Assembly (NCBI RefSeq): GCF_036250695.1
Contig: NZ_CP109427.1
Coordinates: 1,302,001 to 1,366,000, forward strand
Length of the DNA: 64,000 nt
DNA from: Streptomyces sp. NBC_01497
GTDB lineage: Bacteria > Actinomycetota > Actinomycetes > Streptomycetales > Streptomycetaceae
Direction of reading: 5' to 3'
Part shown: piece after piece, positions 8,354 to 16,325 of the stretch
How the letters are laid out: each line of letters starts with the position of its first letter
How positions within the stretch are numbered: position 1 is the first letter of the stretch
Program-made: the position numbers and the translations under genes
Notes under the pieces: model-generated
The model's input: the letters and a program-made list of their open reading frames with translations, nothing else
Told to the model about the DNA's origin: nothing
Database searches by the model: none

Positions 8354-9045
8354 TCGCAGAGCTGCTTCCGGCGACCGTGAGGGCGTACGACACGTTCACC
8401 GACGCCTCGGGCGACGTCCTGTTCCCCGAGGAACGGGCCGTGGTCGCACGTGCGGTCCACAAGCGGCGGCGCGAGTTCACGACGGTACGGGGACTCGCCA
8501 GGACCGCGATGGCCGAACTGGGCGTCCCGCCGGCCCCGCTGCTGCCGGACCGGCGTGGTGCGCCGCGCTGGCCCGAGGGCCTCGTCGGCAGCATGACGCA
8601 CTGCGACGGCTACCGGGCGGTGGCGCTCGCACGGGAGGCGGACGTGCACGCCGTCGGCATCGACGCCGAGCCGAACGAGCCGCTGCCCGAGGGCGTGCTG
8701 GAGGCCGTGACGGGGCCCGCCGAGCGGACCAGGATCGCCGCTCTGCTCGACGCCCACCCCGGCGTGGCGTGGGACCGGCTGGTGTTCAGCGTGAAGGAGA
8801 CCATTTTCAAGGCCTGGTATCCGAGGACGCGCTACGAGCTGGAGTTCGCGGAGGCGGATGTGACGCCTGTCCCGCGGGGCGGGACGGCGGGCACGTTCGG
8901 CTTCGCGCTGACCCTGGCGGCGGCGGACGGCCCGGACACCCGGTGGCTGACCGCGACCCGTGGCCGCTGGACGACCGGCGACGGCGTCCTGGTCACCGCG
9001 CTCGCCGTCCCGAGGACGAGCCTGCCCGCGCAGCGACGCGCCTGA
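8350..9045 (+). CDS. 4'-phosphopantetheinyl transferase (Sfp/EntD type)
   Basis: This 231-residue enzyme moves the phosphopantetheine arm of CoA to acyl- or peptidyl-carrier proteins of polyketide and non-ribosomal peptide synthases. Motifs: SMTHCDGY (81-88), GIDAEP with metal ligands D105 and E107, and FSVKETIFKAWYP with K149, E150 and K154. The size and the N-terminal LFPEERAVV resemble the EntD-like single-domain class common in Streptomyces. The start is GTG 8350, coupled to the metallophosphoesterase. No synthase genes lie in this window, so it probably serves clusters elsewhere. Confidence 0.94.
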   Translation: MIAELLPATVRAYDTFTDASGDVLFPEERAVVARAVHKRRREFTTVRGLARTAMAELGVPPAPLLPDRRGAPRWPEGLVGSMTHCDGYRAVALAREADVHAVGIDAEPNEPLPEGVLEAVTGPAERTRIAALLDAHPGVAWDRLVFSVKETIFKAWYPRTRYELEFAEADVTPVPRGGTAGTFGFALTLAAADGPDTRWLTATRGRWTTGDGVLVTALAVPRTSLPAQRRA

Positions 9046-9161
9046 GCCGACCGGGCCCGGGCCCGGCGGCGTGGGCCGGGCCGGCGCCACGCGCATCCCG
9101 GCGCCGCGTCCCGGCGGTACGCGTCGCGTCCGTCCTCAGGCGGCCGACTACGCTCGCGTCC

Positions 9162-10403
9162 ATGCAGCGTCCCCCCTCTCCCGCCGTCCCCGGCTCCTTC
9201 GACCCCTGGGACGCCGCCTTCGTGGCCGACCCGTACCCCGCCTACGCCGAACTGCGCTCGCGCGGGCACGTGTCGTACTTCGAGCCGAGCGACCAGTGGC
9301 TCGTACCGCACTACGAGGACGTCAGCGCGCTGCTGCGCGACCGCCGGCTCGGCCGGAGTTATCTGCACCGCTTCTCCCACGAGGAGTTCGGGCGCCCGGA
9401 GCCGGCGCCCGAGCACGAGCCGTTTCACACCCTCAACGGCCGGGGCCTGCTCGACCTGGAGGCACCCGACCACACCCGGGTCCGCAGGCTCGTCTCCGCG
9501 GCCTTCACCCCGCGCACGGTCCAGCGGCTGGCGCCGACCGTGACCCGGCTCGCGGAGGAACTCGTCGGGGACTTCGTCGCCGCGGGCGGCGGTGACCTCG
9601 TCGCGTCCGTCGCCGAGCCGCTGCCGGTGGCTGTGATCGCCGAGATGCTGGGGATACCTCAGGCCGACCGGGAACTGCTGCGCCCCTGGTCGTCGGCGAT
9701 CGTCGGGATGTTCGAGCTCAACCCGGACGAGGAGAGCGCCCGACGCGCGGTACGGGCGTCGCAGGAGTTCTCCGCGTACCTGCGGGACCTGATCGCCCGG
9801 CGCCGTCGCGCACCCGGCGACGACCTGATCAGCGCGCTGATCGCCGCGCACGACGAGGGTGACCGGCTCACGGAGCAGGAGATGGTCTCCACCTGCGTGC
9901 TGCTGCTCAACGCGGGCCACGAGGCGACCGTCAACACCACCGGCAACGGCTGGCTGACCCTCTTGCGCCATCCCGCACAACTGGCCGCACTGCGGGCCGA
10001 ACCCGAACGGCTGCTCGGCTCCGCCGTGGAGGAACTGCTCCGGTTCGACACTCCCCTGCAGATGTTCGAGCGCTGGGTGCTCGACGACATCGAGGTGGGG
10101 GGAACGGTCGTCCCACGCGGCAGTGAGGTCGCCCTGCTGTTCGGCTCGGCACACCGCGATCCGGCACGCTTCGAGAACCCGGACACGCTCGACCTGGCCC
10201 GCGCGGACAACCCGCACCTGGCCTTCGGCGCGGGCATCCACTACTGCCTGGGCGCACCGCTCGCCCGCCTCGAACTGACGCAATCGTTCGGCGCGTTGCT
10301 GCGCCGCGCGCCCGGCCTGCGGCTCGTGGCGGAACCGGAGTGGAACCCGGGATACGTCATCAGGGGGCCCCGTGAGCTGCGGGTCGAGATCACGGGGCCC
10401 TGA
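9162..10403 (+). CDS. Cytochrome P450
   Basis: The 413-residue soluble bacterial P450 has an I-helix AGHEATVNTTGN (oxygen activation), the K-helix ExxR in EELLRF, and the haem-thiolate loop FGAGIHYCLG with Cys362. The N-terminal DPYPAYAELRSRGHV is typical of CYP families that act on secondary metabolites. The substrate is unknown and no ferredoxin gene is adjacent. ATG 9162 has no Shine-Dalgarno but a TACGCT hexamer ends 7 nt before it, so the transcript may be leaderless. Confidence 0.94.
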   Translation: MQRPPSPAVPGSFDPWDAAFVADPYPAYAELRSRGHVSYFEPSDQWLVPHYEDVSALLRDRRLGRSYLHRFSHEEFGRPEPAPEHEPFHTLNGRGLLDLEAPDHTRVRRLVSAAFTPRTVQRLAPTVTRLAEELVGDFVAAGGGDLVASVAEPLPVAVIAEMLGIPQADRELLRPWSSAIVGMFELNPDEESARRAVRASQEFSAYLRDLIARRRRAPGDDLISALIAAHDEGDRLTEQEMVSTCVLLLNAGHEATVNTTGNGWLTLLRHPAQLAALRAEPERLLGSAVEELLRFDTPLQMFERWVLDDIEVGGTVVPRGSEVALLFGSAHRDPARFENPDTLDLARADNPHLAFGAGIHYCLGAPLARLELTQSFGALLRRAPGLRLVAEPEWNPGYVIRGPRELRVEITGP

Positions 10404-10422
10404 GCCAAGTCACCGGCGCCGC

Positions 10423-10440
10423 GCGGCCCGTGCGGGCCGC
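10423..10440. terminator. Short hairpin after the P450 gene
   Basis: GCGGCCC / GGGCCGC, 7-bp stem with a 4-nt loop, lies 20 nt after the P450 stop and before the convergent protease gene. A modest candidate. Confidence 0.45.
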
Positions 10441-10526
10441 CCGCGCGCGGAGCCGGGGTCAGGGCCGGGTCCGGGACCGCGGCGAGGCCGCGAACCCCCC
10501 TTGGTGGGAGGCCCGTTGGGGACCGG

Positions 10527-11561
10527 TCAGGAACCGGCCTGCTGGTAGAGGCTCAACGCCTCGTTGCCGAGGTAGGGGTGGTACTCGTTGCTGCCCGCGC
10601 TGACACTGATGTTGCCGACCAGGTAGCCGCCGCCCGTCGAGGTGTCGAAGCCGGAGAGGAACCCGCCGCCGCTCGACCCCCCGGTCTGTACGCAGTCGAT
10701 GCCCCACATGGTGGATCCGGCACGGCCCGTGTCGGGTGCCTCCGTCCCCTCGCAGTGGTTGAGGCGTTCACCGCCGCCCTCCGCGGCCGAGCCGCCGTAT
10801 CCGAACGAGTGCACGTCCTGCCCGGTCGCGGGGTTGAACACGATGCCCTGCGCGCCCACGGTGTCGACGAGTGTCCTGCCGCCCAGCGGGGACACCTTGG
10901 CGAAGGCGAAGTCGTAGTTGGCGTTGCCGCCCGTCGAGACGTACTCGTCGCGGTGGAAGAGGGCGGAGGCGGTGAACGTGCCGTACGGCCGGTTCCCGTT
11001 GGCGTAGCCCGGGATGAACACCCAGTTGTGGTAGACCTCCCCGGTGGCGGCGTCGACGACGCAGTGCCCCGCCGTGAGCACGATCGACTTGTTGTCGCTG
11101 TTCGCGACGGTCGCCGAGCAGGCGAACGTACCGCCTGAGGCGTTCTGGAAGAACACCTTGCCCGCCGTGGTGCTGATCAGGCCGCCGCCGGTCCAGGCGG
11201 TCGGCGCGGACGCGGGAGCCGCCACACTCGCCGGGGCCGCCGGGGTCGTGTGAGCGGCCCGGGAGACCACGGCCGGCGCCGCCTGCGGGGGCACCAGGAC
11301 ACGCGTCCCGCCCGCGGTGGCTCCCGCGGCGGCCGGGGCGCTCCGGCCGGCGACGGGCGCCGCCGTCACGTCCTTCGCGGCACGCAGGCGCGCGGCGGTC
11401 CAGAAGCCGGCGGCGGCCCGCTGGTCGTGGCCGCTCACACGGGTGGCGGCCGCGCCGGCGGCGGGCGCCGGCGTCACGGCGATGGCCGGGGAGGCACAGG
11501 CCAGGGAAGCGGCGGCCACGAGGACGGCGGCGAGGCCGCCGACTCTCAGTCGTGCGTTCAT
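10527..11561 (-). CDS. Secreted trypsin-like serine protease
   Basis: The 344-residue precursor starts with a Sec signal peptide (residues 1-28, cut after ASPAIA). An Ala-rich propeptide-like stretch to ~120 follows, then a chymotrypsin-fold domain. The catalytic triad is visible: His166 (LTAGHC), Asp217 (NYDFAF) and Ser297 in GGSSGGGF, where the usual GDSGG Asp is a Ser. Cysteines 148/167 and 270/290 can pair. The start is ATG 11561 with GAGGAGC just upstream. A perfect palindrome GACAACGTTGTC lies 57 nt before the start, identical to one before the GH92 gene near the other end of the window. Confidence 0.92.
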   Translation of the reverse strand: MNARLRVGGLAAVLVAAASLACASPAIAVTPAPAAGAAATRVSGHDQRAAAGFWTAARLRAAKDVTAAPVAGRSAPAAAGATAGGTRVLVPPQAAPAVVSRAAHTTPAAPASVAAPASAPTAWTGGGLISTTAGKVFFQNASGGTFACSATVANSDNKSIVLTAGHCVVDAATGEVYHNWVFIPGYANGNRPYGTFTASALFHRDEYVSTGGNANYDFAFAKVSPLGGRTLVDTVGAQGIVFNPATGQDVHSFGYGGSAAEGGGERLNHCEGTEAPDTGRAGSTMWGIDCVQTGGSSGGGFLSGFDTSTGGGYLVGNISVSAGSNEYHPYLGNEALSLYQQAGS

Positions 11562-11618
11562 CGTTGCTCCTCGTTGTGGGGGGAGAGGGCATGACGGATG
11601 GTCGCGGGAGTCCGTTCA

Positions 11619-11630
11619 GACAACGTTGTC
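11619..11630. promoter_or_regulatory. LacI-type operator palindrome upstream of the protease
   Basis: GACAACGTTGTC is a perfect 12-bp palindrome with the central CG typical of LacI-family operators. A possible -35 TTGAGC reads on the minus strand from 11661 to 11656. The same 12-mer occurs at 60439-60450. Confidence 0.6.
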
Positions 11631-11807
11631 GGGCTGCAATCACGACCTGATCCGCGCTCAACTCAGCCTGACACGGCGGCTGTTGAGTGTCCAGATCCTT
11701 GTTCGCGCCCCGGGCCGCATGAGCGGTGACACGCACCCCCGCGCGGGACGGCTTCCCCCCGTACGCACGAACACCGGGCGCCCGCGCGGCGTGCCGCCAA
11801 GGGCGTA

Positions 11808-12473
11808 ATGAGCGGGGTCCGGCCACCGACCGGTCAGGCTGAGGCGGTGAGCGACAGCGCAGTGGACGACCAGACCCCCGACCGCCTCATCACCCTCTCG
11901 GACGGCATCTTCGCCATCGCCATGACCCTCCTGGTCCTGGACATCCGGGTACCTCCGGGACTGGACACCACGGAGTTCGGCTCGTACCTCCACAAGGTGC
12001 TGCCCCAGTTCGGCGCCTACGCACTGAGTTTCACGATCCTCGCGGGCTTCTGGCGCGACCAGCGCCAGATCCTGCGCCTCGCCCTGCGGTTCGACGCGCT
12101 GACCCTCCGGCTCGCCCTCGCCGGGCTGGGGGCCATCGCCCTGATCCCTTTCCCCACCACACTGCTGTCCCAGTACGCCTCGCGGCCCCTGGCGGTCGTC
12201 ATCTACGCGTCGACGGTGGTCCTCGTGGACCTGCTCCAGGTCGCGGTGTTCCTCTCGCTCTGGCGAAGGCCCCGGCTGTCCCGTCCCATCTCGGACAGGG
12301 CGGCCCGCACCATCCTTCTCGACCGGGGCTTGTCGATCGTTGTGTTCGGGGCGACGCTGCCCATCGCCTTCGTCTCACCGCGCTCGGCCCTGTGGTGCTG
12401 GCTGGCCCTGCTGCCGATCGGTCACCTGCTCGCCCGGCGGGAGCGGAAGGAGGCCGCCGCCGAGCGCCGCTGA
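11808..12473 (+). CDS. TMEM175-family (DUF1211) membrane protein
   Basis: The 221-residue protein has the family's first-helix signature RLITLSDGIFAIAMTLLVLD (residues ~26-45), then further hydrophobic helices to about residue 208. Bacterial TMEM175 homologues form potassium-selective channels at the membrane; this role here is by family only. ATG 11808 has only a weak ribosome site; GTG 11847 preceded by GAGG is an alternative start that keeps the full channel domain. The basic C-terminus (RRERKEAAAERR) is likely cytoplasmic. Confidence 0.88.
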   Translation: MSGVRPPTGQAEAVSDSAVDDQTPDRLITLSDGIFAIAMTLLVLDIRVPPGLDTTEFGSYLHKVLPQFGAYALSFTILAGFWRDQRQILRLALRFDALTLRLALAGLGAIALIPFPTTLLSQYASRPLAVVIYASTVVLVDLLQVAVFLSLWRRPRLSRPISDRAARTILLDRGLSIVVFGATLPIAFVSPRSALWCWLALLPIGHLLARRERKEAAAERR

Positions 12474-12509
12474 AGGCGCCGTCCGGCCGCTGGGGCGGCC
12501 AGTTGACCT

Positions 12510-12735
12510 GAACCGTCCGGTGAACGTGCCTCACACGCGTACACCGCACCGTCCGGACGGACGTGTCTCATGCGCGTTCACCGCGCCGCCGAACCCACGG
12601 CGCCTCGCACGCGTTCACCGCACCGCCGAACCCACGGCGCCTCGCACGCGTACACCGCACCGCCGAACCCACGGCGCCTCGCACGCGTACACCGCACCGC
12701 CGAACCCACGGCGCCTCGCACGCGTACACCGCACC
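12510..12735. repeat. 37-bp tandem repeat array
   Basis: Between the convergent TMEM175 and macrodomain genes a 37-bp unit recurs head to tail. Units start at 12530, 12567, 12604, 12641 and 12678, with a partial sixth from 12715 and a degenerate copy before 12530. The last three full units are nearly identical. Each carries a CGCGTACACCGCACC core, usually containing the ACGCGT palindrome. The period is not a multiple of three and there are no spacers, so it is neither coding nor CRISPR. Confidence 0.9.
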
Positions 12736-12756
12736 ACGCGCGAACGTCCCGCACGG

Positions 12757-13272
12757 TCAGCCGAGCTGTTCGGCGAACGCCTCGTACGCGCTCTCGCCGA
12801 AGAGGACGAACCGCACCTCGGTGACGGCCGTCTCCGTCTCCCCCACCGTTTCGACGGCGATACGCGCGGCGTCCCGCAGCGGCCAGCCGTAAGCGCCGGC
12901 CGAGACCGCCGGGAACGCCACCGTCCGTGCGCCGAGCTCGTCGGCCACGCGCAGCGAGTCCCGGTAGCAGGAGGCCAGCAGCAAGGCCCCGTCGGCGTCG
13001 GCCCCGTGGACCGGCCCCACCGTGTGGATCACCCAGCGGGCGGGCAGCCGGCCCGCCGTGGTCGCGACGGCCCGGCCGGTGCGCAAGCCCTCCGCGTAGG
13101 GGCCTGCACGCAGCTCCCGGCAGGCGGCGAGAATCTCGGGGCCGCCCGCGCGGTGGATGGCGCCGTCCACTCCCCCGCCGCCCAGGAGCGATGAGTTCGC
13201 CGCGTTGACGACGGCGTCCACCTCCGCCTCCACGATGTTGCCCCTGACGCGGGTCAGTGTCGCCTTGGCCAT
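12757..13272 (-). CDS. Macrodomain protein (probable O-acetyl-ADP-ribose deacetylase)
   Basis: This 171-residue single macrodomain has the ADP-ribose-binding signatures VVNAANSSLLGGGGVDGAIH (residues 21-40) and PAVSAGAYGWP (near 125). It matches the MacroD/YmdB class that removes O-acetyl or protein-linked ADP-ribose. The start is ATG 13272, with AAAGGAG 10 nt upstream; the open frame extends 33 codons further without a signal. The sirtuin at 4286-5008 makes O-acetyl-ADP-ribose, so the two could be functionally linked although not adjacent. Confidence 0.92.
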   Translation of the reverse strand: MAKATLTRVRGNIVEAEVDAVVNAANSSLLGGGGVDGAIHRAGGPEILAACRELRAGPYAEGLRTGRAVATTAGRLPARWVIHTVGPVHGADADGALLLASCYRDSLRVADELGARTVAFPAVSAGAYGWPLRDAARIAVETVGETETAVTEVRFVLFGESAYEAFAEQLG

Positions 13273-13457
13273 GACCGCAGCACTCCTTTTCCTCATCGTG
13301 CGGTTCCGGTTCACGTCAGCCCGTGACGCCGGCTCGCCGTACGCGCCTGCCCGGGCGGCGCGGGACCGCACCGCCCTCGTGGAGCACCCCGCACGAGGCC
13401 CCCGCTTCCGTGGGCACCACCACCGCCATCAGCCCGGCGGCCGTCAGCGCGCCGGGG

Positions 13458-14867
13458 TCAGCGCCGCTTGCGCAGACTGCGCCACACCGCCTTCGCGGCG
13501 TTGTGTCCGCTCATGCCGTGCACGCCGGGGCCGGGCGGCGTCGCGGAGGAGCAGAGGAAGACCGCGGGCCGGGGGGTGGTGTACGGCGAGAACGACACCT
13601 TGGGGCGCAGCAGCAACTGGAGTCCTTGGGCCGCGCCGCACGCGATGTCACCTCCCACATAGTTCGCGTTGCGCCGCGCGAGCTGCGGCGGGCCCGCCGT
13701 GGCACGGGCGAGCACCAGGTCGCGAAAGCCGGGGGCGAAGCGGTCCAGCTGTCGTTCGATCGCGTCCGTCAGGTCGCCGGTCCAGGCGTGCGGGACGTGG
13801 CCATAGACCCAGAAGACGTGCTTTCCCTCGGGGGCCCGGGACGGGTCGGCCAGCGTCGGCTGCGCCGTGATCAGGAAGGGAACCTCGGGGGGCGAGCCAC
13901 GGTACACCTGCTTCAGGGCGCGGCCCATCTCCGCCGAGGTCGGGCCGATCTGTACCGTACCGGCGCGCCGGGGTGCCTCCGCGGTCCAGGGCATGGGGCC
14001 GTCCAGCGCGTAGTCGATCTTGAAGACGCTGGGGCCGTACCGGTAGCCGTCGTAGTGGCGGCCGAGCCCCGCGATGCGGGCGAGCGCCGTCGGCGAGGTG
14101 TCGAAGACGTACGCGCGCGCCGGCGGCAGGTCGTCCAGGCGCTTGACCTCGAACCCGGTGTGGATGGTACCGCCGCACGCTCGCAGGTATCCGGCGAGCG
14201 CGTCCGAGATCGCCTGCGAGCCGCCGCGCGCGACGGGCCAGCCGCCCGCGTGCGCGGCGAGCGCGAACATCAGTCCGATCCCACCCGTCGCGAGGCCGTT
14301 GAGCGGCGAGATGACATGGGCGACGAGCCCCGCGAACAGCGCTCGCGCCTTCTCGTCGCGAAAACGCCGGACCAGCCATCCGTACGGCGGCAGCCCGGCG
14401 AGTCCGAAGCGCGCGAGCGTCGCGGTGTCGCGGGGCAGCCCGCGGGGCGGCAGGGTCAGGAAGTCCGCCGCGAGCGTGTCCCAGTGGCCGAGGAACGGCG
14501 CCACCAGGCGCCGGTACGCCCCCGCGTCACGCGCTCCGAGCGACGCCGCCGTCTCCGCGACCGACCGGGCGAGCACGGCGGCCGTGCCGTCGTCGAACGG
14601 GTGCGCCATGGGAAGTTCGGGGTGGGCCCAGGTCAGCCCGTACCGCTCCAGCGGCATCCCGTTGAACGCGGGCGACCCCGCGCCCAGCGGATGGACGGCG
14701 GAGCACGGGTCGTGCCGGAAGCCCGGCAGGGTCAGTTCCTCGGTCCGCGCGCCGCCGCCGATGGTGTCCTCGGCCTCGAACACCTCGACCGACATCCCGC
14801 GCCTGGCCAGCTCGACGGCGGCGGTCAGCCCGTTCGGGCCCGCACCCACGACAACGGCATCGAGCAT
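13458..14867 (-). CDS. Phytoene-desaturase-like FAD-dependent oxidoreductase
   Basis: This 469-residue flavoprotein opens with the Rossmann dinucleotide motif [20 protein letters not shown] and the GGGARTEE segment of the CrtI/amine-oxidase superfamily. A GISGMNAA-like C-terminal FAD motif appears as [12 protein letters not shown]. It probably oxidises or isomerises a lipophilic substrate. No carotenoid genes are nearby, so a carotenoid role is not supported. ATG 14867 is preferred because GAAGG lies 8 nt upstream; GTG 14876 would start inside that site. Confidence 0.85.
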   Translation of the reverse strand: MLDAVVVGAGPNGLTAAVELARRGMSVEVFEAEDTIGGGARTEELTLPGFRHDPCSAVHPLGAGSPAFNGMPLERYGLTWAHPELPMAHPFDDGTAAVLARSVAETAASLGARDAGAYRRLVAPFLGHWDTLAADFLTLPPRGLPRDTATLARFGLAGLPPYGWLVRRFRDEKARALFAGLVAHVISPLNGLATGGIGLMFALAAHAGGWPVARGGSQAISDALAGYLRACGGTIHTGFEVKRLDDLPPARAYVFDTSPTALARIAGLGRHYDGYRYGPSVFKIDYALDGPMPWTAEAPRRAGTVQIGPTSAEMGRALKQVYRGSPPEVPFLITAQPTLADPSRAPEGKHVFWVYGHVPHAWTGDLTDAIERQLDRFAPGFRDLVLARATAGPPQLARRNANYVGGDIACGAAQGLQLLLRPKVSFSPYTTPRPAVFLCSSATPPGPGVHGMSGHNAAKAVWRSLRKRR

Positions 14868-15128
14868 CGACGGCACCTTCGGACTCCTTCGTCAGCCGAC
14901 GGTCTTGAGTCCCCAGGATATTCCGGGGCACCGACAACCGGGGCGGCCGGTACGGGTCCGGGCGCTCGCGCGTGCGCCGGGCCCCTGACGCTGCGGCCGG
15001 ACGGGCGGCCGTCCCGTGCACGGGCGGCGAGGCGGCGCGAGGGGCGCGAGGGGCGCGCGCCCGGCTCCTCCGGTGCCCCGGCGGACCGGATCCGCCGCGT
15101 TCCCTTGCGCCGTACGAGTGGCTGCCGA

Positions 15129-16325
15129 CTACGCGAAGCGCCCGTGATCCCACCATGTGTCACTCAGGGCCTGCGGTATCGCGCCGGCCTCCGGTCCTCG
15201 AAGGGAAGCCCGCGTGGACCGGTTCCGCATGCGGAGCCGCGTCGTCCTCGCCGTGCGCGGCCTGACGACGGGTCCGCTCGCCCTCCCGCCACAGCCGCCG
15301 CCTGCCGCCGCGCCCGCCATGGCCGCGATTCCGCTGTCACTGCACCCGGTGCTGTCGGCGTCGATGCTCCCCGCGCCGGCCACCGCATCCTCGGACCACC
15401 GGACGAGTGAGCAACACCCGCCGTGCGCCCGCCACCGGTGACCGGTCATCACGACCGGCCACCGCGTCGCGGACCCTAAGTCACCCAGCAGCGTCCGCCG
15501 CACGTGGCGGGCCGTCGCCTCGGTGCGGGCCGCCGTGAACGGCAGGGCGTTGCCGCCGGTGATGCGGTACGGCTCGCCGCTGAGGGTGAGATGGGCGCCG
15601 CCCGCCTCGGTCACCAGGAGCAGGCCGGCCGCGTGGTCCCACGCGTACTCCCAGTTGTACGCGACGGCGTCCAGCTCACCGGTGGCGACGGCCAGGTAGT
15701 CCAGCCCCGCGGATCCGCTGCCGCGGGTGACCGCGCCCGAGCGGTCGAGCCCGAGCAGGGCGCGCTTCTGCTCGGCCGAGGTGAACGCGGGGTGCGACAT
15801 GGCCACCCGCAGCGGGCGCCCCGGCTCGGGCGGTCCCGGCCGCAGCACCGTGCCGTTCAGGCGCGCACCCCTGCCGCGTACGGCGACCGCCATCCGGTCG
15901 GTCGCGGGCGCGTACGTCCAGGAGGCGAGCACCTCCCCGTAGCGGGCGAGCGAGACGAGGGTGCAGAAGCCCGGCTCACCCGAGACGAACACCCTGGTGC
16001 CGTCGACCGGGTCGACGATCCACACGGGCGCGTCGCCGCCGAGCGCCTCGTAGACGCTCGGGTCGGCGTGCACGGCTTCCTCGCCGACCACCACGGAACC
16101 GGGCACCAGCGCGGTGAGTTCCCGCGTGAGGTACTCCTCGGCGCGCCTGTCGGCGACGGTGACGAGGTCGTGAGGGCCGTTCTTCTCGGTGATGTCCTCG
16201 GCGGACAGCTGCCGGTAGCGCGGCATGATCTCGGCGTCGGCGGCGGCCCTGAGCACGGCTTCGACGGCCGCGGCGGCGGGGATCCGGAATCCCGGTGTGC
16301 CCGGCACGTCAGCGGCCCACGGCAT
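15129..16325 (-). CDS. Inositol-monophosphatase-family phosphatase with probable lost stop codon
   Basis: Residues 1-283 are a complete Mg-dependent phosphatase: GEEA (motif with metal Glu), IVDPVDGTRVF (catalytic Asp-Asp) and WDHAAGLLLVTEAGG. Such enzymes hydrolyse inositol, histidinol or related phosphates. The frame then runs 115 residues further through Arg/Gly-rich sequence unlike the family, giving 398 instead of ~280 residues. At the junction (near 15478) the coding strand reads GGT GAC TTA GGG; both other frames stop immediately. Removing one T gives GAC TAG, so a one-base insertion has probably destroyed the natural stop. ATG 16325 overlaps the end of the gamma-glutamyltransferase gene by 17 nt, so the two are coupled. 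Confidence 0.82.
   Translation of the reverse strand: MPWAADVPGTPGFRIPAAAAVEAVLRAAADAEIMPRYRQLSAEDITEKNGPHDLVTVADRRAEEYLTRELTALVPGSVVVGEEAVHADPSVYEALGGDAPVWIVDPVDGTRVFVSGEPGFCTLVSLARYGEVLASWTYAPATDRMAVAVRGRGARLNGTVLRPGPPEPGRPLRVAMSHPAFTSAEQKRALLGLDRSGAVTRGSGSAGLDYLAVATGELDAVAYNWEYAWDHAAGLLLVTEAGGAHLTLSGEPYRITGGNALPFTAARTEATARHVRRTLLGDLGSATRWPVVMTGHRWRAHGGCCSLVRWSEDAVAGAGSIDADSTGCSDSGIAAMAGAAAGGGCGGRASGPVVRPRTARTTRLRMRNRSTRASLRGPEAGAIPQALSDTWWDHGRFA

Noticed and set aside
8350-10403. Secondary-metabolite gene cluster suggested by the PPTase and P450
   Set aside because: No synthase, cyclase, tailoring or resistance set surrounds them; PPTase and P450 genes alone are common in Streptomyces.
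12510-12735. CRISPR-like array
   Set aside because: The units are contiguous with no variable spacers, and no cas genes are present.
13458-14867. Carotenoid desaturase
   Set aside because: The superfamily fits, but no phytoene synthase, cyclase or other carotenoid gene is near.
15157-15441. 94-codon plus-strand frame, possibly a small secreted protein
   Set aside because: No ribosome site, Pro/Ala-rich, and antisense to the read-through part of the IMPase gene; no support either way.
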